Origin: Blastocatellia bacterium
GTDB taxonomy: Bacteria; Acidobacteriota; Blastocatellia; UBA7656
NCBI GenBank assembly: GCA_035275065.1
Contig: DATENM010000158.1
Location: 170,174-234,173, forward strand
Length of the DNA: 64,000 nt
Direction of reading: 5' to 3'
In this document: positions 56,861-64,000 of the stretch, in pieces
Position numbering within the stretch: position 1 is the first letter of the stretch
How the letters are laid out: each line of letters opens with the position of its first letter
Notes under the pieces: model-generated
Databases searched by the model: none
Told to the model about the DNA's origin: nothing
What the model saw: the letters and a program-made list of their open reading frames with translations, nothing else
Position numbers and translations under genes: made by a program

Positions 56861-57322
56861 TTATTTCTTATGCAGTACCATTGTCATCGAGCCGTCGCTT
56901 CGCAGCTTCAATTGCCCATTGCTTTCGGCTTCGATTCGGTAGCCTTCCTGACGAGCGCCTGTGAGCGCTTCGCCGCCTACGGTTTCGATGTAAAGGACAA
57001 GCTCGCCCTGCGCACTGATCAAGTAACTGCCTTCTTCGACGCGCGTCCCGCCGCGGCCCTGGCGCTCGCTGCGAAACCCGCCATCCTCCTTAAAACTGAA
57101 CGTCCAGCGCGTCGCCGTTTGCATCGAGTCAGCGCCATACTCATCGGCCATTGATTGAACAATGAAGTCGCCACTCAGGCGGCGGCCCGAATCTTCGACC
57201 GATTCAGCACTGTGACCGCGCAAGCCGTCTTCATAAGTCTGCGGGTCGGCTTTGCGACAGGCGACGGAACAGAGCGCCAGGGCCGCGCAGATTGTCAGTT
57301 GCAGAAGCCGCCGTCTATGCAT
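56861..57322 (-). CDS. Lipoprotein of unknown function
   Basis: A 153-residue lipoprotein. The signal peptide (LLQLTICAALALCSVAC) ends in a lipobox; the lipidated Cys is near residue 22. The body is one beta-rich domain (RWTFSFKEDGGFRSERQ, EEGSYLISAQGELVLYIE), similar in style to lipocalin-like stability domains. It is the last of three minus-strand genes that start with the HEAT-repeat gene. Confidence 0.72.
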   Translation of the reverse strand: MHRRRLLQLTICAALALCSVACRKADPQTYEDGLRGHSAESVEDSGRRLSGDFIVQSMADEYGADSMQTATRWTFSFKEDGGFRSERQGRGGTRVEEGSYLISAQGELVLYIETVGGEALTGARQEGYRIEAESNGQLKLRSDGSMTMVLHKK

Positions 57323-57340
57323 TCAACCCGAGCTTCCGAC

Positions 57341-57925
57341 TTATGGCGTGCGGACAAGCAACGCCACCTCGCCAGTCTTGGACGTCAGCCGCACTTCGCG
57401 CCCATCGGGCGTCATGCCGACGGTGTAATTCTTTTCAATCGGTTTTTTATTGATGCTCTTGCCCGACAAAACAATCTTGAAGGTCAGCTTGTCGCCATCT
57501 AAGTTAAACTCGCCCGATTCGGTGTTAATCGTCTTGCCTTTGACGGTGGCGACGCGACTGTAGCGGCCATTGGCGTTGAAGACATATTCAATCTTCGCCT
57601 GGGTGATCAGCGTCGAGACGCCGCCTTTTTGAATTTGATTCATGACGTAAGTGCCGACCATCTTCGCTGGATCAGGGGGGCCGGTCGCAGCACTCGGCTG
57701 GCTGGAGTTGCTGTTCGAATTGGCCGGTGTCGCCGGGGATGCCTTGACGTTGGCGGCGTTACCATTCCGGTTTACGGATTCGGCAATGCCTGTCGGGGCG
57801 TTGCTGTTGGTTGCCGGCGCAGCGACATTCTTTACGGCGCTGTTGGAATCGCTTGCCGGCTGCGCGCAGCCTATGAGCGTGGCAGCGATCAGGGCAGCGA
57901 TCAGGAGTGTAATCGTTTTCTTCAT
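57341..57925 (-). CDS. Lipoprotein with Asn/Ser linker
   Basis: A 194-residue lipoprotein, lipobox LIGC at Cys20, then a long Asn/Ser/Ala-rich linker (to about residue 85). The domain (MVGTYVMNQIQKGGVSTL, IEYVFNANGRYSRVATVKG) is like other small beta-barrel domains that measure or hold a ligand. It starts behind GAGAGGC, 36 bases after the HEAT gene on the same strand, and is followed after 18 bases by the other lipoprotein gene. Function unknown. Confidence 0.75.
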   Translation of the reverse strand: MKKTITLLIAALIAATLIGCAQPASDSNSAVKNVAAPATNSNAPTGIAESVNRNGNAANVKASPATPANSNSNSSQPSAATGPPDPAKMVGTYVMNQIQKGGVSTLITQAKIEYVFNANGRYSRVATVKGKTINTESGEFNLDGDKLTFKIVLSGKSINKKPIEKNYTVGMTPDGREVRLTSKTGEVALLVRTP

Positions 57926-57961
57926 GCCTCTCGTTCGTTCACCTCGAATTGCAAATTGCCG

Positions 57962-60900
57962 TTACGGGCGCGGCGGCTTCGGCGTCGCAGCTTTGTCGCG
58001 CGGCGCGTTGCTTTGAGCGCGAAGGCGTTGAACGGCCTGCAAGGCGGCGTCGCGCACATCACTGCTCGGGTCCGAATCGGCGAGCCGTTCAAGCGGCGGA
58101 AGGACGCGCGCGTCACCAATGTCTGCGAGCCCCGCGGCGGCGGCCTGCCGCACCTCTTCGTCACGGTCAGTGAGCGAAGCGACCAGGGCATCAACGGCGC
58201 GAGCATCGCGAAAATGCGCCAGTGCCGCGACGCTGCGCTTACGAACGGCGACCGAACCGCCGCGCATCGCCGCCAGAATCGGCGCGATAGCCGAAGCATC
58301 GCCGATCTTGCCAAGCGCTTCGATGGCTTCGGGCCGCGCTCCCGATAAATCGTTTGCCACCAGATCGAGCAGCCCGCCGACCGCCTGCTTCGAGCCGATG
58401 TCGCCGAGCGCTTCGGCAGCAAGCTGGCGCACAGACGGGCGGCTGTCCTTGAGCGCCGCAATCAAGCTCGGCAGCGCCGCATCACCGAGGCGGGCCAACG
58501 AAGCGGCGGCCTGGGCTCGCATGGCGCTCGATTCATCACGTAGCATCGCCAACAACGGCGCGACGGCGCGTTCGCTGCCGGTGTGCCCCAATGCCTTCAC
58601 CGCCGCCATGCGGACGCTGGCGTTGCTATCCGTAGTCGCCTGATGGATGCGCTCAATGGCGCGCGGCGAGTTGAAGCTGCCGAGCGCCTCGATGGCGGCT
58701 TCGCGGATCGTCGGCTGCGCGGCATTGGCCATCTCGATGATCTGCTCAACCGCGCCGTCGCCCATCTGGCCGAGCGCGAAAGCGGCCTGTTCGCGCACGA
58801 AATAACGCTCATCACGCAAGAGCTGAATCAAGGCTTTCGTCGCCCGCCCGTCGCCAATCACGCCGAGCGCATGCGCCGCGACGGCGCGCATCTCTGCCGT
58901 CAAGCTGCGGTCTTGAATAAACGCCAACAGCGGTTCAACCGCCGGCTTGCCGATGCGCCAGAGGACGCGAGCCGCGCGCTCGCGGTCTTGATCGCGCGGC
59001 GTCCGCATCACCTCTATGAGCGGCGGCACCGCCCGCGCGCCGATGCCGGTCAACGCTTCGGCAGCGTAATAACGCACGATGGGGTCTTTGTCGGTGACCG
59101 CCCTGGCCAACTGCGCCGTCGCCTCTTCGATGGGCGTGTCGGCAGACACACGCGCCAGCACCTGCGCCGCCCGCGCCCGCACATGCCAGTCGCTGTCCGT
59201 AAGCGAGCCGACCAGCACGCGGACGGCTCGCGCATCTTGCATGCGGACGAGCGATTCGGCCGCCGCCAGGCTGACGCGGGCATCGCGATCATTCAGCAAG
59301 CCGCTCAGCGGCGCGATAGCGCGCCCATCTTTCAAGCGACCGAGCGCATAGGTCGCCTCGATGCGGACTTCGGCGCTCGCATCCGTGAGCGCGCTGACAA
59401 GCGCCTCAAGCGCACGTTGATCGCCCATCACGCCAATCGTGCGGGCGGCTTCAGCGCGAACGCGGATGTCGGAATCTTTCAAAGCCGAGATCAGCAGCGG
59501 CGTTGACTTCGCATCGCCGAGCCGCGCCAGCATCGTGATGGCGGCGACGCGGGTTTGCCAGTTCGGATTGGTGATGTCTGCGCTCAATCGCTCGACCGAG
59601 ATGCCGAGCGCCGCCAGCGACCCCAGCGCCGCCTCTCGCACCCTTTGATCCGTATCTTTTGCCGATGCGAGCAACGCTTCTGACGAGGTGTGATCGGCAA
59701 TCAGTCCGAGCGAGGTGACTGCCGCCAGCCGCACTTCCCTGTCGGGCGAACTCGTCGCCGTCACCAACGCGTCAACGGCGCGGCGGTCTTTCAACAAGCC
59801 AAGCGCGGTTGCAGCGCTGCTGCGCACGGGCACGTCTTTGGCAGCCGCCAGGGCTTCGATCAGTGGGGGCACGGCTTGCGGGTCGCCGAGCATCGCCAAC
59901 CGCTCTGCGGCTAACGAGCGTGAAGCCGCGTCGCCGCTCCGCAATTGATCGATCAGCGAATCCGCCGTCACGTTCACAGCACCGAGGGCGCGCAATACGG
60001 GCTCGCTCAACTTACCGTCGGCGGCTCTGGTTTGTAGAAGCAGGTTGGCGACTCGTGCCCGGTCGAACGAGGCCAGCGATTCAATGATCGTCGCCTGCAC
60101 GGGCGGCAATTTTTCTCGCCGTAATGCGGCGATCAGCGCATTGATGGTCGCTTCGTCTTTGGGATTGGCTTTGCTCACCTTCGCCAGCGACACAACCGAC
60201 GCCGAGCGGATGCGTGGCGCAGGGTCTTCGATCAACTTGATGAGCGCGCCGCGGGCTTCCGAGCCGTTGAAGCGCGCCAATCCCTCGGCGATCAACAGAC
60301 GGAAGAGGAATGATTCGTTCGCGTTTGATTTCGCTGATGTGGAATTGGCCGGCTGTGGCGTGGCCAGCTCGACAAGCGCCGGCAGACTCTGATTGTCGGC
60401 AAATTCGAGCAGGTCGCGCAGCGCCGCCAGCCGCACGTCTGCATAGGGGCTGCGCAAGGCAATGATTACCGCATCAAGCGCCTCGTGGTGGCCAAGACGA
60501 TAGAGCGCCGCCGCATACTCCCAATCCTCAGACGTTCTTGGCGCCGCGGCGATGGCTGTCCCGGCGGCCTTGTAGCCGATCTTCCCCAGGGCCACGGCGG
60601 CGGCTTTACGCAGCCCGGGCGATTCGTCTTGAAGCAGCGCCGCGAGCGCATCACCGGCTTTTTCGGCTTTCAATTCCCCGAGCGCCGTAACGGCTGTTCG
60701 CTTGACGTACGGGTCGTCGTCTTTGAGCAAGCGGAGCAAAGAATCAATGGCCGACGCGCCATTGGTCGCGCCGAGCGCGCGCGCCGCCCGCGCCCGCGTG
60801 TACGGATCAGGCGAAGCCATCATCGGCTCAAGTAGGGCCGCATCCACCGGCGTCTTCATCGCCCCAAGCGCCGTCAGCGCCGATTCGCGCACATACCAGC

Positions 60901-61204
60901 TGGCATCCTGGAGCAAAGGAAGAACGGTTTGCGGGGGCACCGTCCCGCTCAGTTGCGCCACAGCTCTAGCCGCCGTGCCGCGGACGTACCAGTTCTCGTC
61001 ACCGAGGCCCTGCTTGATCTTCTCCGCGGGTTCGGGCGTCCCGGTTTCAAGCGATTTAATCAACGCCTCGGCGCGCTGAGCGGCGGGCGTCGTTCCGGCC
61101 TTTGGCGTGTCAGGCGTCGGCAAGCTGTTCTGTTGCGCCAGGGCAGCCCCTCCGAGCAATACAGCTACCGTTAATGGGGTGGTAACAAGAAGACGATTTT
61201 TCAT
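57962..61204 (-). CDS. Large exported HEAT-repeat protein
   Basis: A 1080-residue protein with a signal peptide (LLVTTPLTVAVLLGGAALAQQ). From about residue 50 to the end it is a chain of about 30 HEAT/PBS-lyase-type repeats of about 31 residues, each like RVRAEAARTIGVMGDQRALE or SVRMAAVKALGHTGSERAVA. It should form a long superhelical scaffold for protein-protein binding in the periplasm. No other domain is seen. I chose the ATG at 61204 because it gives the signal peptide; the open frame runs 65 codons further upstream. It precedes two lipoprotein genes. Confidence 0.9.
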   Translation of the reverse strand: MKNRLLVTTPLTVAVLLGGAALAQQNSLPTPDTPKAGTTPAAQRAEALIKSLETGTPEPAEKIKQGLGDENWYVRGTAARAVAQLSGTVPPQTVLPLLQDASWYVRESALTALGAMKTPVDAALLEPMMASPDPYTRARAARALGATNGASAIDSLLRLLKDDDPYVKRTAVTALGELKAEKAGDALAALLQDESPGLRKAAAVALGKIGYKAAGTAIAAAPRTSEDWEYAAALYRLGHHEALDAVIIALRSPYADVRLAALRDLLEFADNQSLPALVELATPQPANSTSAKSNANESFLFRLLIAEGLARFNGSEARGALIKLIEDPAPRIRSASVVSLAKVSKANPKDEATINALIAALRREKLPPVQATIIESLASFDRARVANLLLQTRAADGKLSEPVLRALGAVNVTADSLIDQLRSGDAASRSLAAERLAMLGDPQAVPPLIEALAAAKDVPVRSSAATALGLLKDRRAVDALVTATSSPDREVRLAAVTSLGLIADHTSSEALLASAKDTDQRVREAALGSLAALGISVERLSADITNPNWQTRVAAITMLARLGDAKSTPLLISALKDSDIRVRAEAARTIGVMGDQRALEALVSALTDASAEVRIEATYALGRLKDGRAIAPLSGLLNDRDARVSLAAAESLVRMQDARAVRVLVGSLTDSDWHVRARAAQVLARVSADTPIEEATAQLARAVTDKDPIVRYYAAEALTGIGARAVPPLIEVMRTPRDQDRERAARVLWRIGKPAVEPLLAFIQDRSLTAEMRAVAAHALGVIGDGRATKALIQLLRDERYFVREQAAFALGQMGDGAVEQIIEMANAAQPTIREAAIEALGSFNSPRAIERIHQATTDSNASVRMAAVKALGHTGSERAVAPLLAMLRDESSAMRAQAAASLARLGDAALPSLIAALKDSRPSVRQLAAEALGDIGSKQAVGGLLDLVANDLSGARPEAIEALGKIGDASAIAPILAAMRGGSVAVRKRSVAALAHFRDARAVDALVASLTDRDEEVRQAAAAGLADIGDARVLPPLERLADSDPSSDVRDAALQAVQRLRAQSNAPRDKAATPKPPRP

Positions 61205-61463
61205 TCGCAAGACCACGAGAAAGATGCCCTGCGTCAGGGAATCGCAGACTGATGAATTCGCGTCGAGTTGCATTCTACAGGATGGCGGCGAGCTTTCGAA
61301 AGCGGAATGGCCGGGGCTGTCATCGGCTCCATCAAAACGGTCCGCCCTGGACGGAGACGGTGCAGCGCCGTGCGGTTTCAAAACGCCTGCCGAATGCACG
61401 AAGCCCGCGCTTCAGTTCGAGAGCGCGGGCTTCGGCGGAAAAACTCGTTGTTGCCTGATGGCA

Positions 61464-61847
61464 CTAGGCGGCGAGCCGGTCGTGCGTCTGTTGAGCCTTT
61501 TCGGCAAAGACGGTGAAGCGCGACATCGCTTTTTCGACGGCGGGCATGGCCGCCGGCACATTGATCTTCAAGAAACGGATCAAATGACCGACCTCGGTTG
61601 GCGTCAGGTCCTCAGGGCTGCGACCGGGGATGCCGAGCGGCACCAGATACGCCCGCATATTCAGGCTGGTGCGGCGCATCTCGGTCTCAAGCGTTTGAAT
61701 GAACTCCTCGCGCTCGGCCATATTCATGGACACCAGACCGTCACGGATCAGGCTTTTCAGCTCATTCGGATCAGTCAGCACCGGCTGACGCGGTTGAGCC
61801 AATCGGTTACGCGTGTGTAGACTTCTTGTTGCTAAATTCCTTTTCAT
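61464..61847 (-). CDS. Helical protein of unknown function
   Basis: A 127-residue protein, start chosen at the ATG behind GAGGGTAG. It is predicted mostly helical: DPNELKSLIRDGLVSMNMAEREEFIQTLETEMRRTSLNMRAYLVPLGI is one long helical block (seen in parts as ELKSLIRDGLVSM and EEFIQTLETEMRR), then SPEDLTPTEVGHLIRFLKIN. There is no signal peptide, no Cys and no metal motif. I do not recognise a family. It lies about 260 bases upstream of the HEAT gene, on the same strand. Confidence 0.7.
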   Translation of the reverse strand: MKRNLATRSLHTRNRLAQPRQPVLTDPNELKSLIRDGLVSMNMAEREEFIQTLETEMRRTSLNMRAYLVPLGIPGRSPEDLTPTEVGHLIRFLKINVPAAMPAVEKAMSRFTVFAEKAQQTHDRLAA

Positions 61848-61871
61848 TTTTTCTACCCTCTTCGGTTGCAT

Positions 61872-62527
61872 AACAACCCAACGTTCCTTTGGTCACATCC
61901 TTAGCTCTTATGTCCCAGTTCCCTTCCACCAGAGGGCCGGACATTCAAGCCCTTAAACGCTGCGATTGCGGTGAAGTTTCAAGAACTTCGGGCTCTCTCA
62001 ACCTCTGCTTTCAACCGTAAAGAACGTCTTGCGACCGCTTCTTTGCGATCCCGCTATGCTTTTGTGCAATCAATATGCCAACGGGTTGCCTGAGTCCACA
62101 GCCCTGGTCTTTGGCCGCCTCCGCCTCCGCTCTGGTGATCTTACAGATCAATTCGCCGATCTGCTGTCCTGGGAAGCAGGTGTATGATCCGAAATCAAAC
62201 GGTTGTACGGAATAGGACCATAAATCTGCGTCGCCTTATCCCTTTCAGGCAGGCGGGATGATGGCCTGTTCGACCATCACCGGCCGCAGGATTCTGCGAG
62301 GGCGCCCTGGGTTGAGTAACTCTTGTCTCACACGCAGACAATTAGGCCACACTAAATTATACGTGACCCTCTTCCCAGAGGGCGCTTCAGTGGAAATTCA
62401 GGCCGTTTTAGGCCATTTTTCAAAGATTGTTGGTGTGAGCGGCTCAGTGGTACAGGGCTTGCTCAAGAGAAAGACAATTCAGCATCACACCCAACGATGC
62501 TTGCCAATTACAACCTGAGGGGCCAAG
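61872..62527. other. Gene-free gap upstream of recA
   Basis: About 650 bases without a convincing gene. Short frames here have no good start or family-like sequence. A strong plus-strand terminator at its end (62528) implies a transcript that enters from the left, possibly a small RNA, but I cannot match it to any known RNA class by eye. Confidence 0.5.
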
Positions 62528-62557
62528 AGGCACCGGCGAAACCGGTGCCTTTTTTTC
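62528..62557 (+). terminator. Rho-independent terminator upstream of recA
   Basis: AGGCACCGG (62528-62536) pairs perfectly with CCGGTGCCT (62542-62550) around CGAAA, followed by eight T. It ends a plus-strand transcript of unknown origin before the recA promoter. Confidence 0.85.
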
Positions 62558-62600
62558 TGTCCGCGCAGGGGAGAAAAAATTAGAGCTTGCCGTGTCGCTA

Positions 62601-62609
62601 TGCTATAAT
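62601..62609 (+). promoter_or_regulatory. Extended -10 promoter for recA
   Basis: TG, one base, then TATAAT (62604-62609), a consensus extended -10. There is no clear -35. About 48 bases before the recA start. I see no recognisable SOS operator near it. Confidence 0.65.
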
Positions 62610-62656
62610 CTTTTTTCGAAACCCCACCCTCAGAATGAAAGGAATCACCGATAGAT

Positions 62657-63733
<1,077 letters not shown>

Positions 63734-63761
63734 CTTTTTCAACCGTCCATCTTTGCTTCTC

Positions 63762-63803
63762 AAGCGTGAGCCTCGGCAAACCGGGGTTCACGCTTTTTGT
63801 TTT
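63762..63803 (+). terminator. Rho-independent terminator of recA
   Basis: AAGCGTGAGCCTCGG (63762-63776) pairs with CCGGGGTTCACGCTT (63781-63795) around CAAA with two G-T pairs, followed by TTTGTTTT. Confidence 0.85.
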
Positions 63804-63880
63804 CCAGCTGACCTGCCAGCCGAGGCCCGCCCGCCCCGCGCCCGCCTTTTCTGCTATATCTTGTCACGGCCATTCAGTTC

Positions 63881-64000
63881 TCAGGTTTTGATGCCAATCA
63901 GTGCTAGCGCGGCTTGAGGTTGCGCCGCATACTTCCGACAAGCGGCGGCGATGTTGCTCTCGCCTGTCTTGCGCAGCAAGCCGATCACCGTATTCCTTAA
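63881..64000 (-). mobile_element. C-terminal end of a transposase, cut by the window edge
   Basis: The last 39 codons and stop of a minus-strand frame. The residues RNTVIGLLRKTGESNIAAA, then CRKYAAQPQAALALIGI, match the C-terminus typical of ISAs1/IS4-type DDE transposases (RN...LLR...NIA.A.R..A..P..AL.L.G pattern). The rest lies outside the window, so completeness and inverted repeats cannot be judged. It is the only sign of an insertion sequence in the window. Confidence 0.65.

Noticed and set aside
62258..62518. A plus-strand frame of 86 codons upstream of the pre-recA terminator.
   Set aside because: No ribosome-binding site, no family-like sequence, and a composition unlike that of neighbouring genes. 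I treat the region as gene-free.
62560..62656. An SOS (LexA) box before recA.
   Set aside because: No CTGT-N8-ACAG or GAAC-N4-GTTC match is present in these bases; the acidobacterial LexA site may differ.
63804..63880. An inverted repeat marking the end of the insertion sequence at the right edge.
   Set aside because: I see no clear terminal repeat, and the other end lies outside the window.

Overview
The window is a GC-rich bacterial chromosome segment made almost entirely of ordinary housekeeping and regulatory genes. I think the host is an Acidobacteriota bacterium, most likely of the Blastocatellia type. That is an inference from Asn/Ser-rich linkers behind lipoprotein cysteines, secreted peptidases and acylases, a stand-alone HEAT-repeat exoprotein and many two-component and GAF regulators; no rRNA or marker phylogeny is available here. 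No rRNA, CRISPR array, prophage or complete insertion sequence is present. A 39-residue transposase C-terminus runs off the right edge.

Layout. 0.1-4.4 kb (minus): cob(I)alamin adenosyltransferase, accD, folC, a Nudix hydrolase and plsC. 4.5-7.1 kb (plus): hom and lysC. 7.3-10.5 kb: ihfA, a MerR regulator, tRNA-Pro, surE-pcm and dedA, then truA on the other strand. 11.5-17.3 kb (plus): Lrp regulator, aminotransferase, PhzF, pdxS-pdxT, GNAT, galU. 17.3-27 kb (minus): secreted M18 aminopeptidase, di-haem peroxidase, small exported proteins, an operon for a Tat-exported molybdenum hydroxylase, and a ClpP-like protease. 27.5-36.3 kb: a D-Ala-D-Ala carboxypeptidase with a very basic N-terminus, a GAF sensor ending in a broken kinase domain, a penicillin-acylase relative, an M19 dipeptidase homologue and a duplicated acylase tail. 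36.4-39 kb: a DUF3368/UPF0175 toxin-antitoxin-like pair and a UbiD decarboxylase. 39.2-43.4 kb: a kaiC-kaiB-kaiB-hybrid kinase operon. 43.4-48 kb: amidohydrolase, cytidine deaminase, uridine kinase, acyl-CoA carboxylase beta. 49.4-52 kb: a second hybrid kinase. 52-54.9 kb: an AT-richer accessory stretch beside tRNA-Phe with small secreted Cys-rich peptides. 55-61.9 kb: uppP, a signal-peptidase-like protein, two lipoproteins and a 1080-residue HEAT-repeat protein. 62.6-63.7 kb: recA.

Three things stand out. First, many gaps between genes hold hairpin elements whose two arms are tandem arrays of a 7-bp (once 8-bp) unit in opposite orientation. At least six different unit sequences occur, and one arm is read as the core of a signal peptide. 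Second, the compact KaiC operon carries two different KaiB proteins and a hybrid kinase but no KaiA. Third, the 52-55 kb accessory stretch holds two divergently transcribed paralogous secreted peptides, each with its own promoter and hairpin, plus a third secreted peptide with internal repeats.

Where I give a start codon it was chosen by ribosome-binding site, family start or signal peptide. Functions come from recognising motifs by eye; no database search was run.
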